Positions 44,443 through 54,228 are shown, counted from the stretch's first letter. The stretch: 64,000 bases of DNA from Dorea_A sp016295505 (GCF_039832105.1 NZ_JBDOHS010000010.1:59118-123117); one strand, 5' to 3'. The notes: a model not told the origin generated them from the sequence alone. Translations and numbers: made by a program.

Positions 44443-45243
44443 ATGATTACAAGCACTTCAAATGCCAGGATCAAGCGCCTGGTGAATCTGAAGAAAAAGA
44501 GAAAGGCAAGAGATGAAGAAAAGGTATTCCTCGTAGAAGGCATCCGGATGTTCCGGGAAGTGCCGCTTCGACAGCTGAAGGAAGTATATGTGTCGGAATC
44601 CTTTTATAAGAAGGAAAGAGCGGTGGTGGATCAGGTGCTTGGAACGTCCGGCATCCGACCGGAGGAACTGTCGGATACGGTATATGCATATGCGTCGGAT
44701 ACGAAGACTCCGCAGGGGATCCTGTGCGTGGTCAGCCAGATGGAATATACAGAGGAAGAGGTCATGGGCGGTACGTGTCCACTGATCCTGGTGCTGGACC
44801 GCCTGCAGGATCCGGGCAATCTGGGAACGATCCTGCGGACTGCAGAGGGAGCCGGGGTCACGGGAATCATTATGGATCAGGAATGCGTGGATGTATACAA
44901 TCCAAAGACGATTCGTTCTACCATGGGTTCTGTGTACCGTATGCCGTTTTTGCATGTGAAGGATCTGGTGAAGGAGATCCGGAACCTCAAAGCCCGCGGG
45001 ATACGCACGTATGCTGCGCATCTGGAGGGCGCACGGGATTATGACAGGGAAGATTACCGGACTTCCTGCGCATTTTTGATTGGAAATGAAGGAAACGGAC
45101 TTCGAAGAGAGGTTGCGGATGAGGCAGATGCATATATCAAAATTCCAATGTGCGGACAGGTGGAATCCCTGAATGCGGCAATCGCTGCCAGTATCCTGAT
45201 GTTTGAAGCAGGGCGGCAGAGACGGGATCAGGAACTGCTGTGA
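44443..45243 (+). CDS. TrmH/SpoU-family RNA 2'-O-methyltransferase
   Basis: 266 residues from the ATG behind GGGAGGAAG. N-terminal RNA-binding domain (SxxNxxIKRLxxLxxKRKAR) and SPOUT motifs LDRLQDPGNLGTILRTA, IGNEGNGL and IPMCGQVESLNAAIAASIL. Probably modifies 23S rRNA, exact site unknown. Confidence 0.9.
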   Translation: MITSTSNARIKRLVNLKKKRKARDEEKVFLVEGIRMFREVPLRQLKEVYVSESFYKKERAVVDQVLGTSGIRPEELSDTVYAYASDTKTPQGILCVVSQMEYTEEEVMGGTCPLILVLDRLQDPGNLGTILRTAEGAGVTGIIMDQECVDVYNPKTIRSTMGSVYRMPFLHVKDLVKEIRNLKARGIRTYAAHLEGARDYDREDYRTSCAFLIGNEGNGLRREVADEADAYIKIPMCGQVESLNAAIAASILMFEAGRQRRDQELL

Positions 45244-45318
45244 AAGATTTGCTTTCTTTCTGAGAGTATAGTAATATAAAAGAATAGTAATACTAGGAGT
45301 AAAAAGAGAGGACAGAAT

Positions 45319-45762
45319 ATGAAGACGATCTATTGGCTGGCAATATTTATCGTTTTGCTGGTGATTGAAATCATTACAATGGGACTGACAACGATCTGGT
45401 TTGCCGGAGGCGCACTGATGGCGCTGGCAGCAGGACTTCTGGGATTCGGCAATACCGTGCAGATTGTTGTGTTCGTAGTGGTATCAGCGCTTCTTCTGAT
45501 TCTGACGAGGCCGCTTGCGGTAAAGTATTTTAACCAGGAGAGGCTTAAGACCAATGCGGAGAGCCTGATCGGGCAGCGTGCACTGGTGATCGAAGATATC
45601 GATACCCTGGAGGCCAGAGGCCGGGTTGAGATCAGAGGTCAGGAATGGGCCGCAAAGACGGATGAACCGGATGGAAAGCTTGCAAAGAATACGGTAGTTG
45701 TTGTAAATGGGATTCAGGGCGTGAAACTGATTGTGAGGGCCAGAGAGGAGAGAGAATGTTAG
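45319..45762 (+). CDS. NfeD-family membrane protein
   Basis: 147 residues. Three to four membrane helices, then a small OB-fold domain (about 80-145; RGRVEIRGQEWAAKTDE). NfeD proteins pair with SPFH proteins in membrane organisation; the partner overlaps its last 7 bases. Confidence 0.9.
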   Translation: MKTIYWLAIFIVLLVIEIITMGLTTIWFAGGALMALAAGLLGFGNTVQIVVFVVVSALLLILTRPLAVKYFNQERLKTNAESLIGQRALVIEDIDTLEARGRVEIRGQEWAAKTDEPDGKLAKNTVVVVNGIQGVKLIVRAREEREC

Positions 45763-46700
45763 GAAGAATAATTGGACAGATTATGGGTGTGATATTACTG
45801 GTGATCGTGATCCTGCTTGTGATCTCTTGTATTAAGATCGTAAGACAGGCGCAGGCGCTGGTCATCGAGAGACTGGGTGCCTATCAGGCAACCTGGAGTA
45901 CCGGACTTCATTTTAAGCTTCCGATCATTGATCGTGTGGCAAAAAGAGTGGATTTAAAAGAGCAGGTGGTAGACTTTGCTCCGCAGCCGGTGATCACAAA
46001 AGATAATGTAACGATGCGGATCGACACGGTCGTATTTTACCAGATCACAGATCCGAAGATGTTCTGCTACGGTGTTGCGAATCCGATCATGGCGATCGAA
46101 AACCTGACGGCAACCACACTTCGTAATATCATCGGCGATCTGGAGCTGGATCAGACACTGACTTCCAGAGAGACGATCAATACCAAGATGAGAGCTTCTC
46201 TGGATGTGGCGACGGATCCATGGGGCATCAAGGTCAATCGTGTAGAGCTTAAGAATATCATTCCGCCGGCAGCCATTCAGGATGCCATGGAAAAGCAGAT
46301 GAAGGCGGAACGTGAAAGAAGAGAAGCGATCCTGAGAGCAGAAGGAGAGAAGAAGTCAACCATCCTTGTGGCAGAAGGACAGAAGGAATCTGCAATTCTG
46401 GATGCGGAAGCAGAAAAGCAGGCGGCGATCCTGCGTGCGGAAGCGAAGAAGGAAGCTATGATCCGTGAGGCGGAAGGTGAGGCGGAGGCGATCCTTAAGG
46501 TGCAGAAAGCCAATGCGGACGGTATTCGTTTCCTGAAGGAAGCAGGAGCAGATGAGGCAGTACTTACGATGAAGAGCCTGGAAGCATTTGAAAAAGCGGC
46601 AGACGGTAAGGCAACAAAGATCATTATCCCGTCTGAGATCCAGGGTGTGGCAGGACTTGTAAAGTCTCTGGCAGAAGTGGGTGCAAAGGAAGAAGTATAA
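45756..46700 (+). CDS. SPFH/stomatin-family protein
   Basis: 314 residues. N-terminal membrane helix, SPFH/Band 7 domain (AQALVIERLGAYQAT, TKDNVTMRIDTVVFYQITDP) and a coiled coil rich in Ala/Glu/Lys heptads (about 190-255). The start overlaps the NfeD-type gene, forming the usual NfeD/stomatin pair. Confidence 0.93.
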   Translation: MLGRIIGQIMGVILLVIVILLVISCIKIVRQAQALVIERLGAYQATWSTGLHFKLPIIDRVAKRVDLKEQVVDFAPQPVITKDNVTMRIDTVVFYQITDPKMFCYGVANPIMAIENLTATTLRNIIGDLELDQTLTSRETINTKMRASLDVATDPWGIKVNRVELKNIIPPAAIQDAMEKQMKAERERREAILRAEGEKKSTILVAEGQKESAILDAEAEKQAAILRAEAKKEAMIREAEGEAEAILKVQKANADGIRFLKEAGADEAVLTMKSLEAFEKAADGKATKIIIPSEIQGVAGLVKSLAEVGAKEEV

Positions 46701-46739
46701 AACTGTAATTACACACGAGAAAAAAGCGAGGGCAAAAGA

Positions 46740-47732
46740 ATGGATTTAAAAGGAAGAAATTTTCTGACACTGAAAGACTATACACCGGAGGAGATTACCT
46801 ATCTTCTGGATCTGGCAGCAGATCTGAAAGAAAAGAAGAAAAACGGTGTTCTGATTGATAAGTACAGAGGAATGAATGTTGCGTTGATTTTTGAAAAGAC
46901 GAGTACCAGAACCCGCTGCTCTTTTGAAGTGGCAGCGCATGATATGGGGATGGGAACAACCTATCTTGACCCGAGCGGATCTCAGATCGGCAAGAAGGAG
47001 AGCATCGAGGATACGGCAAGAGTGCTTGGAAGAATGTATGACGGAATCGAGTACCGCGGATTTGGGCAGGAGATCGTGGAAGAACTGGCAAAATATGCCG
47101 GTGTTCCTGTATGGAACGGTCTGACCAATGAATATCACCCGACACAGATGCTGGCAGATCTTCTGACCATCCGTGAACATTTCGGATATTTAAAAGGAAT
47201 CAAGCTGGTATACATGGGAGATGCCAGATACAATATGGGTAATTCACTGATGATTGCATGTGCCAAGATGGGAATGCATTTTGTGGCATGTACATCCAGA
47301 AATTATTTCCCGAATGAAGAGCTGGTAGCAACCTGTCAGGGATATGCCAAGGAAAGCGGTGCAACAATCACGCTGACCGAAGATATCGAGAATGGTACAA
47401 AAGATGCGGATGTGGTCTATACAGATGTATGGGTATCCATGGGTGAGCCGGATGAAGTGTGGGAAGAAAGAATCCGTGAGCTGTCTCCATATAAGGTGAC
47501 CAGACAGGTAATGGAAAATGCTGGTGAAAAAGCGATCTTCTTACATTGTCTGCCGTCTTTCCACGATCTGAAGACAAAGATCGGAAAGCAGATTCATGAC
47601 AAATACGGACTGGATGATATGGAAGTAACGGATGAAGTATTTGAGTCTCCACAGTCTAAGGTGTTTGATGAGGCAGAGAACCGCATGCATACCATCAAGG
47701 CTGTGATGGTCGCAACTTTGGGAGAGAGATAA
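46740..47732 (+). CDS. argF: ornithine carbamoyltransferase
   Basis: 330 residues. Carbamoyl-phosphate loop EKTSTRTR, GSQIGKKES, and the ornithine loop DVWVSMGE with FLHCLPSFHD. It stands alone, without argininosuccinate or arginine deiminase genes nearby, so the biosynthetic or catabolic role (argF or arcB) cannot be told. Confidence 0.95.
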   Translation: MDLKGRNFLTLKDYTPEEITYLLDLAADLKEKKKNGVLIDKYRGMNVALIFEKTSTRTRCSFEVAAHDMGMGTTYLDPSGSQIGKKESIEDTARVLGRMYDGIEYRGFGQEIVEELAKYAGVPVWNGLTNEYHPTQMLADLLTIREHFGYLKGIKLVYMGDARYNMGNSLMIACAKMGMHFVACTSRNYFPNEELVATCQGYAKESGATITLTEDIENGTKDADVVYTDVWVSMGEPDEVWEERIRELSPYKVTRQVMENAGEKAIFLHCLPSFHDLKTKIGKQIHDKYGLDDMEVTDEVFESPQSKVFDEAENRMHTIKAVMVATLGER

Positions 47733-47743
47733 GAACCGGCAGT

Positions 47744-48724
47744 ATGAAATCAGAGATATTACGTTTATTAAAGGAAAATGACGCCTACATATCCGGACAG
47801 CAGCTGTGTGAACACTTTCATGTGTCACGCACGGCAGTCTGGAAGGTGATCGAACAACTGAAAAAAGAGGGATATCAGATAGAGGCGGTACGCAATAAAG
47901 GGTACCGCCTTATAGACAGTCCGGATGTGATGTCGAGAGCAGAGATCGAAAGCCTTATGAATACCACATGGGCGGGAAAAAAGGTTGTCTATTACGATGA
48001 GACGGATTCCACGAATAACCAGGCGAAAGCGTACGGAGAAAAAGGAGAAGCGCACGGCACACTGTTTGTCGCTGATATGCAGGCGGCAGGAAAAGGAAGA
48101 AGAGGGCGTGTCTGGGTATCTCCGGCCGGAAGCAGCATCTATATGACGATTCTTCTGCATCCGGATGTTCTTCCGACGAAGGCACCGCAGCTGACACTGG
48201 TCATGGCAATGGCTGTGGCAGAGGGAATCCGTAAGGTGACCGGACTTGAGACAAAGATCAAGTGGCCGAATGACATTATCGTTCATGGCAGGAAAGTCTG
48301 CGGGATCCTGACTGAGATGAGTACCGAGATTGATTATATTAATTATGTGGTCATTGGTGTCGGTATCAATGTGAATCAGGAGACATTTCCGGAGGAGATT
48401 CGTGATACGGCTACTTCGCTTAAGATCGAGACTGGAAGTTCTGTCAGGCGCTCTGTATTGATTGCCACCATCATGGAATGCTTTGAGCAGTTCTATGAAG
48501 TGTTCATGGAGACGGAAGACCTCTCAGGTCTTCAGGATCGATATAACGCGATGCTGGTCAATCTGGGAAGAGAAGTCAGGGTACTGGAGCCGGGAAATGA
48601 GTATGAAGCGCATGCACTGGGAATCAACAGGACCGGAGAACTGATCGTAAGGACCGTGGATGGGCAGGAAAAAGAGATATATGCCGGAGAAGTATCGGTA
48701 AGAGGAGTGTATGGATATGTATGA
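47744..48724 (+). CDS. birA: biotin-protein ligase/biotin repressor
   Basis: 326 residues. N-terminal winged helix (SGQQLCEHFHVSRTAVWKVIEQLKKEG), catalytic domain with GKGRRGRVW and KWPNDI, and a C-terminal SH3-like domain. The DNA-binding domain marks it as a bifunctional BirA that also represses biotin genes. Confidence 0.95.
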   Translation: MKSEILRLLKENDAYISGQQLCEHFHVSRTAVWKVIEQLKKEGYQIEAVRNKGYRLIDSPDVMSRAEIESLMNTTWAGKKVVYYDETDSTNNQAKAYGEKGEAHGTLFVADMQAAGKGRRGRVWVSPAGSSIYMTILLHPDVLPTKAPQLTLVMAMAVAEGIRKVTGLETKIKWPNDIIVHGRKVCGILTEMSTEIDYINYVVIGVGINVNQETFPEEIRDTATSLKIETGSSVRRSVLIATIMECFEQFYEVFMETEDLSGLQDRYNAMLVNLGREVRVLEPGNEYEAHALGINRTGELIVRTVDGQEKEIYAGEVSVRGVYGYV

Positions 48725-49067
48725 TGGAAAAGTCGTTCTGTGTGGAGCAAATGCTTATGAAGAGAAATATTATCTGAACCCGGATTTTGAACAGCTCCCG
48801 CAGGAGGTCAAGGATGAGCTGAAGATCATGTGTGTACTCTATGTACATGACGTGGGAGGAATTCTGACACTGGTGTACGAAGAAGACGGAGAACTCTGCT
48901 TCGAAGTGACATCCGAAGAATTTGATCCGATGTTTGACGATATCGGAAGTCAGCTGAAGATCAAGGAGCTTCAGAGAGAAAAACAGGATCTGCTGCAGGC
49001 GCTGCAGTTATATTACAGAGTCTTCTTCCTGGGAGAAGATGTGGAAGAAGAACCGGCAGAGGAATAG
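48717..49067 (+). CDS. conserved DUF6145-like protein
   Basis: 116 residues; ATG 48717, 9 bases after AGAGGAG, is preferred to the ATG 6 bases earlier. Acidic protein (VVLCGANAYEEKYYLNPDF) with a C-terminal helix. Conserved between birA and coaX in relatives; function unknown. Confidence 0.75.
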   Translation: MYDGKVVLCGANAYEEKYYLNPDFEQLPQEVKDELKIMCVLYVHDVGGILTLVYEEDGELCFEVTSEEFDPMFDDIGSQLKIKELQREKQDLLQALQLYYRVFFLGEDVEEEPAEE

Positions 49068-49077
49068 GAGGAAAAAG

Positions 49078-49851
49078 ATGCTTCTGGTAATCGATGTGGG
49101 AAATACCAATATCACACTGGGCGTTTTTGAAGGAGAAAACCTTCGTGGAACGTTCCGCATGACAACGAAAATGGAACGGACATCGGATGAGTACGGAATT
49201 ACGATCAAAGAGATGGTGGAGTGTCAGGGAATCGACAGCAAGAAGATCAAGGCGGTCATTGTCGCATCTGTAGTACCGGCTGTGATGCATTCCCTTGGAA
49301 GTGCAATCATCAAGTACTTTGGAATCAAACCAATCGTGGTATCTGCAGGAATCAAAACAGGCATCCGTATCGTGACGGAGAACCCAAGACAGGTCGGATC
49401 AGACCGTATCGTAGACGCAGTGGGAGCATATACACTGCATGGAGGCCCGGTGATCGTTCTGGACTTTGGAACAGCTACCACCTATGATCTTGTGGGACCG
49501 GACGGAACCTTTGAGGCAGGTGTAACAGCACCGGGAATCCGGACATCCGGACAGGCTCTGTGGGGACAGGCGGCAATGCTTCCGTCGATTGAGATTGTAA
49601 AACCGGATTCCATTCTTGCCAAAGAGACCATCTCCAGTATGCAGGCCGGCCTTGTGTATGGCCAGATCGGACAGACGGAATACATTGTTAATAAGATGAA
49701 AGAGGAATCCGGATATACCAATGCGAAGGTTGTAGCGACCGGTGGCCTCGGAAAGATGATTGCAGCCGAGACGGATGTGATCGATGTGTATGATTCCCAG
49801 CTTACACTGAAGGGATTGCGGATCATATACGAGAAGAATAAGAGACGATAG
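49078..49851 (+). CDS. coaX: type III pantothenate kinase
   Basis: 257 residues; starts behind TAGGAGG. LVIDVGNTNITLGVF, GSDRIVDAVGAY and LDFGTATTYDLV are the ASKHA-fold motifs of CoaX. First step of coenzyme A synthesis. Confidence 0.95.
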   Translation: MLLVIDVGNTNITLGVFEGENLRGTFRMTTKMERTSDEYGITIKEMVECQGIDSKKIKAVIVASVVPAVMHSLGSAIIKYFGIKPIVVSAGIKTGIRIVTENPRQVGSDRIVDAVGAYTLHGGPVIVLDFGTATTYDLVGPDGTFEAGVTAPGIRTSGQALWGQAAMLPSIEIVKPDSILAKETISSMQAGLVYGQIGQTEYIVNKMKEESGYTNAKVVATGGLGKMIAAETDVIDVYDSQLTLKGLRIIYEKNKRR

Positions 49852-49873
49852 AGAATCAGGAGACCGACGTAGC

Positions 49874-50830
49874 ATGAAGATTGGAAATGTACAGTTGGAG
49901 AATCCATATATTCTGGCTCCGATGGCCGGAGTCACAGACCTGCCGTTTCGCCTGCTCTGCAAAGAGCAGGGAGCAGGTCTTCTTTGTATGGAAATGATCA
50001 GTGCAAAAGCACTGCAGTATAAAAATAAGAATACGAAAGTTCTGCTTTCCATCCATCCCCAGGAATATCCGGTGTCTCTGCAATTGTTCGGATCCGATCC
50101 GAAGATCATCAGTGAGATGGCAAAGGAGATTGAAGAGCTTCCGTTTCAGATCCTGGATATTAATATGGGATGTCCGGTTCCGAAAGTGGTAAAAAATGGA
50201 GAGGGTTCTGCACTGATGAAGGACCCGAAGCTGATCTATGAGATCGTCAGTCAGACGGTCAGAGCCATTCAGAAGCCGGTCACGGTCAAGATCCGAAAGG
50301 GGTTTGACGATGATCATGTCAATGCGGTTGAGGTGGCAAAAGTCATCGAAGAAGCAGGGGCATCTGCGGTGGCTGTTCATGGGAGAACGAGAGAACAGTA
50401 TTATTCCGGTAAGGCTGACTGGGAGATTATCCGTCGGGTAAAGGAAGCGGTCTCCATACCGGTCATCGGAAACGGAGATGTTACTTCCGGGGAACGGGCG
50501 CTTGCCATGCGGGAACAGACCGGATGTGACGGAGTCATGATCGGACGCGGAGCACAGGGGAATCCATGGATCTTCCATGAACTTGTAGAATATGACAGAA
50601 CGGGAGTACTGCCGTCAAGACCGTCAAAAGAGGTTATTAAGGCAACGATGCTCCGTCATGCGAGGCTGCAGATTGAATTTAAAGGAGATTATCTGGGAAT
50701 CCGTGAGATGCGAAAGCATGTGGCATGGTATACCAAAGGCATGAAAGGCTCTGCAAAGCTTCGGGATGAGATCAATCAGGTGGAGTCTTATGAGGAACTG
50801 GAGCAGCTTCTGGACGAAAGATTGTCTTAG
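49874..50830 (+). CDS. dusB: tRNA-dihydrouridine synthase
   Basis: 318 residues. LAPMAGVTDLPFR, NMGCPVPKVVKNGEGSAL with the catalytic Cys, AVHGRTREQYYSGKADW and VMIGRGAQGNPWIF. FMN-dependent reduction of uridine in tRNA. Confidence 0.95.
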   Translation: MKIGNVQLENPYILAPMAGVTDLPFRLLCKEQGAGLLCMEMISAKALQYKNKNTKVLLSIHPQEYPVSLQLFGSDPKIISEMAKEIEELPFQILDINMGCPVPKVVKNGEGSALMKDPKLIYEIVSQTVRAIQKPVTVKIRKGFDDDHVNAVEVAKVIEEAGASAVAVHGRTREQYYSGKADWEIIRRVKEAVSIPVIGNGDVTSGERALAMREQTGCDGVMIGRGAQGNPWIFHELVEYDRTGVLPSRPSKEVIKATMLRHARLQIEFKGDYLGIREMRKHVAWYTKGMKGSAKLRDEINQVESYEELEQLLDERLS

Positions 50831-50964
50831 AAAAAGGATCATAAAAGAGATCGATCTGACATATACTGAATCCATAATCACAGTTCTCTGTCATTACTGA
50901 TAATAAGGGAAAATAATGGTTGGTAGTAAGGAAAAATGATTGACAGATAATAAGAGAAAAATGA

Positions 50965-50993
50965 TTGACACGTTGTAGTCGATTATGTATAAT
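50965..50993 (+). promoter_or_regulatory. consensus promoter of greA
   Basis: Perfect TTGACA, 17 bases, perfect TATAAT. The -35 is the end of a degenerate tandem repeat (50899-50970; units like GATAATAAGAGAAAAATGATTGACA occur about three times). The leader to greA is about 150 bases; the 319-base gap holds no gene. Confidence 0.8.
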
Positions 50994-51149
50994 AATGGAA
51001 TTGTGAAAGTATCTTTATTATTCCTTTGCGGACATATATGACCGGATCAGACAGGCAGTGAAAACAGACATGCAGGGGATATTTCAGATAGATGAAAAGG
51101 GCTTTTTGAGGACCGAGAAAGTTTTAAGGAAAGAAAGGAAGCAGGACAC

Positions 51150-51632
51150 ATGGAAACAAAGAAAAAATTACTTACGTATGCAGGCTTGAAAGCGCTGGAA
51201 GATGAGCTCGAGAACCTGAAGGTTGTAAAGCGTAAAGAGGTTGCTCAGAAGATCAAAGAAGCAAGAGAGCAGGGCGACTTATCTGAGAATGCCGAGTATG
51301 ATGCAGCAAAAGATGAGCAGCGTGACATCGAGGCTCGTATTGAAGAGCTGGAAGGCATCCTTAAGAATGCGGAAGTAGTTGTTGAAGATGAAGTAGATTT
51401 TGACAAGATCAATGTTGGATGTACCGTAAAAGTATATGATAAGACATTTGATGAAGAGATGGAATTCAAGCTTGTTGGATCAACAGAGGCAAACAGCCTG
51501 GAAGGTAAGATCTCCAATGAGTCTCCGGTTGGTCAGGCTCTGATCGGGAAAAAAGTAGGAGATTCTGTTGAAGTTGAGACACAGGCAGGTGTGATGGAAT
51601 ACGAAGTATTACACATCAGCCGCAGTTTGTAA
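51150..51632 (+). CDS. greA: transcription elongation factor GreA
   Basis: 160 residues. N-terminal antiparallel coiled coil (LENLKVVKRKEVAQKIKEARE, GDLSENAEYDAAKDEQ) and C-terminal domain ending YEVLHIS. Restarts backtracked RNA polymerase. Confidence 0.97.
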   Translation: METKKKLLTYAGLKALEDELENLKVVKRKEVAQKIKEAREQGDLSENAEYDAAKDEQRDIEARIEELEGILKNAEVVVEDEVDFDKINVGCTVKVYDKTFDEEMEFKLVGSTEANSLEGKISNESPVGQALIGKKVGDSVEVETQAGVMEYEVLHISRSL

Positions 51633-51713
51633 GCATTACCACTCAGACAGACATTCGTTCAGGCCCCTCGCATCCGAGAGGTCTGAATTCAAATAAGGAA
51701 GGAGAAGAAAAAA

Positions 51714-53642
51714 GTGGCTGAACAGCAGAAAAAAGGACAAGAACCAGATATTAACCAGTTAAGAAAGGTTCGCCGTGAGAAACTGGCAGACCTTCAGGCA
51801 AATGGACAGGATCCATTTCAGATTACAAAATATGATGTAACCGCTCATGCAGCAGAGGTAAAAGAGAAGTTTGAAGAGCTGGAAGGAAAACATGTATCCC
51901 TGGCAGGACGTATCATGCAGAAACGTGTGATGGGTAAGGCTTCTTTCTGCAATATTCTTGACCAGAGCGGCAATATCCAGTCTTACGTTGCAAGAGACAG
52001 CATCGGGGAAGAGTCTTATAAACAGTTCAAAAAGATGGATATCGGTGACATCGTTGGAATCGAAGGTGAAGTGTTCAAGACAAAGACAGGTGAAATCTCC
52101 ATTCATGCATCTGCTGTAACACTGCTTTCTAAGAGTCTCCAGATCCTTCCGGAGAAATATCATGGACTGACCAATACGGATATGCGTTACCGTCAGAGAT
52201 ATGTAGACCTGATCATGAATCCGGAAGCAAGAGACACCTTCATTAAGAGATCCAAGATCGTCAGCGCGATCCGCAGATACCTGGACGGACAGGGCTTCCT
52301 GGAGGTAGAGACTCCGATGCTGGTAAGCAATGCCGGAGGTGCTGCTGCAAGACCGTTCGAGACACACTTCAATGCATTGAATGAAGATTTCAAGCTCCGT
52401 ATCTCTCTGGAGTTATACTTAAAGAGACTGATCGTAGGAGGTCTTGAGAGAGTATACGAGATCGGACGTGTATTCCGTAATGAAGGTCTGGATACCAGAC
52501 ATAATCCGGAGTTCACACTGATGGAGCTGTATCAGGCATATACCGATTATAACGGAATGATGGATCTGACAGAGAACCTGTACCGCCATGTGGCACAGGA
52601 AGTTCTGGGTACCACACAGATCGTATACAAGGGCATTGAGATCGACCTTGGAAAACCGTTCGAGAGAATTACCATGGTGGATGCTGTCAAGAAATATGCA
52701 GGTGTTGACTGGAATGAAGTTGAGACACTGGAGCAGGCAAGAGCACTTGCAGATGAGCATCATGTAGAATATGAAGAGAGACATAAGAAGGGTGATATCC
52801 TGAGCCTGTTCTTCGAGGAATTCGCAGAAGAGCACCTGATTCAGCCGACATTCGTTATGGATCACCCGATCGAGATCTCTCCGCTGACTAAGAAGAAACC
52901 GGAGGATCCGAACTACGTAGAGCGTTTCGAATTCTTCATGAACGGATGGGAGATGGCCAACGCTTACTCCGAGTTAAATGACCCGATCGACCAGAGAGAA
53001 CGTTTCAGAGATCAGGAAGAACAGCTTGCACAGGGTAACGATGAAGCCAATACAACAGACGAAGATTTCCTGAACGCACTGGAGATCGGTATGCCGCCAA
53101 CAGGTGGAATTGGATTCGGTATCGACAGAATGTGTATGCTGCTGACCGGATCAGAAGCGATCAGAGACGTATTGCTCTTTCCGACAATGAAGACACAGGG
53201 TGCTGCAAAGAATGAGGCTAATAATGCGGCACAGGCAGCACCGGCTGCGGAAGTGAAAGAAGTCATTGATTTCTCCAAAGTAGAGATCGAGCCTTTGTTC
53301 AAGGATGATGTTGACTTTGAGACATTTTCCAAATCCGATTTCAGAGCCGTGAAGGTGAAAGATTGTGTTGCTGTACCAAAGTCTAAGAAGCTTCTGCAGT
53401 TTACTTTAGATGACGGATCAGGTGAAGACCGCACAATCTTAAGTGGAATTCACGCATATTATGAGCCGGAAGAGCTGATTGGAAAGACTTGTATCGCAAT
53501 CACAAACCTTCCGCCGAGAAAGATGATGGGAATTGATTCCTGCGGTATGCTGATCAGCGCAGTACATCAGGAAGAAGGAGAAGAAAAGCTTCATCTTCTG
53601 ATGGTGGATGATCACATTCCGGCAGGAGCAAAACTGTACTAA
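51714..53642 (+). CDS. lysS: lysyl-tRNA synthetase with a C-terminal tRNA-binding domain
   Basis: 642 residues from GTG behind AAGGAGAAG. OB anticodon-binding domain, then class II core: RYRQRYVDLI, EVETPML, EFTLMELYQAY and the motif 3 GIGFGIDRM. The usual protein ends near residue 500. Here a linker rich in Ala/Asn (NEANNAAQAAPAAEVKE) leads to a Trbp111/EMAPII-like tRNA-binding domain (about 520-642; FSKSDFRAVKVKDC, LLQFTLDDGSGEDRTILSGI, GMLISA). Such domains are normally at the end of MetRS or PheRS beta. Confidence 0.95.
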   Translation: MAEQQKKGQEPDINQLRKVRREKLADLQANGQDPFQITKYDVTAHAAEVKEKFEELEGKHVSLAGRIMQKRVMGKASFCNILDQSGNIQSYVARDSIGEESYKQFKKMDIGDIVGIEGEVFKTKTGEISIHASAVTLLSKSLQILPEKYHGLTNTDMRYRQRYVDLIMNPEARDTFIKRSKIVSAIRRYLDGQGFLEVETPMLVSNAGGAAARPFETHFNALNEDFKLRISLELYLKRLIVGGLERVYEIGRVFRNEGLDTRHNPEFTLMELYQAYTDYNGMMDLTENLYRHVAQEVLGTTQIVYKGIEIDLGKPFERITMVDAVKKYAGVDWNEVETLEQARALADEHHVEYEERHKKGDILSLFFEEFAEEHLIQPTFVMDHPIEISPLTKKKPEDPNYVERFEFFMNGWEMANAYSELNDPIDQRERFRDQEEQLAQGNDEANTTDEDFLNALEIGMPPTGGIGFGIDRMCMLLTGSEAIRDVLLFPTMKTQGAAKNEANNAAQAAPAAEVKEVIDFSKVEIEPLFKDDVDFETFSKSDFRAVKVKDCVAVPKSKKLLQFTLDDGSGEDRTILSGIHAYYEPEELIGKTCIAITNLPPRKMMGIDSCGMLISAVHQEEGEEKLHLLMVDDHIPAGAKLY

Positions 53643-53660
53643 GATTGATGTAATTAGATA

Positions 53661-53705
53661 AGAAAGACAGATATTAGAAAGACAGATATTAGAAAGACAG
53701 ATTAT
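53661..53705 (+). repeat. 15-bp tandem repeat, three units
   Basis: AGAAAGACAGATATT three times (last unit one base different) directly after lysS. Confidence 0.85.
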
Positions 53706-53709
53706 AGAT

Positions 53710-53768
53710 GACCTGTGGAGTATCAGGATATCAGGGAGTGATATCAGAGATGCCCACAGGTCTTTTTT
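53710..53768 (+). terminator. lysS terminator
   Basis: GACCTGTGG/CCACAGGTC stem around an inner GATATC/GATATC stem, followed by six T. Confidence 0.8.
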
Positions 53769-53895
53769 GCCATGAGAAAAACGGTACGGTGAAGTGCTTG
53801 TGTTGGATTGTATTTGCGATGATGGGGATTTGGCGGCGGGATTCAGTGTCAGGTGGCGGGATTTGGCATCAAGCTGTTCCTACTAAGAAGCTTTA

Positions 53896-54180
53896 CCATC
53901 ACGGGAAAGGATTACGGATAGATTACATGACAAATTCAGCTTGCTTTTCCATCACAGGAAAGAATATGGATAATTTACATGACAAATTCAGCTTGCTTTT
54001 CCATCATGGAGAGAAATATGGATAATCTACATGAAAAAATCAATTTGATTTACCATCATAGAGAAGGAGAATGATATCTTACATGAAAACACAATCAAAA
54101 ATTACCATCAAATATTGGAAAGTGGAAATGTTCCATGAAAAGGGCTGAAAAAGATACCATCAAGAAATGCGAGACTGAAA
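53896..54180 (+). repeat. 52-bp tandem repeat array, copy A
   Basis: CCATCA recurs at 53896, 53949, 54001, 54053, 54105 and 54157. Within each unit ACATGA (CCATGA in the fifth) follows 28-29 bases later, so the period is 52. A period not divisible by three, and decay toward the right, speak against coding. The same array stands at 58695-58975. The open frames crossing it (53708-54025, 54135-54350) are judged not real. Confidence 0.85.
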
Positions 54181-54203
54181 AAATGCTTGCCCAATCAAAG
54201 ATT

Positions 54204-54228
54204 GCTTGTGAACATGATGTTCACAAGC
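54204..54228. promoter_or_regulatory. 25-bp palindrome upstream of the sulfur operon
   Basis: GCTTGTGAACAT, one base, ATGTTCACAAGC: a perfect inverted repeat with no loop, more like a dimeric regulator's operator than a hairpin. A -10-like TATACT lies about 110 bases downstream near 54340. Not present beside array copy B. Confidence 0.45.

Noticed and set aside
53896..54180. CRISPR array
   Set aside because: Units are contiguous 52-mers with graded divergence, with no constant repeat plus unique spacer pattern and no cas genes nearby.
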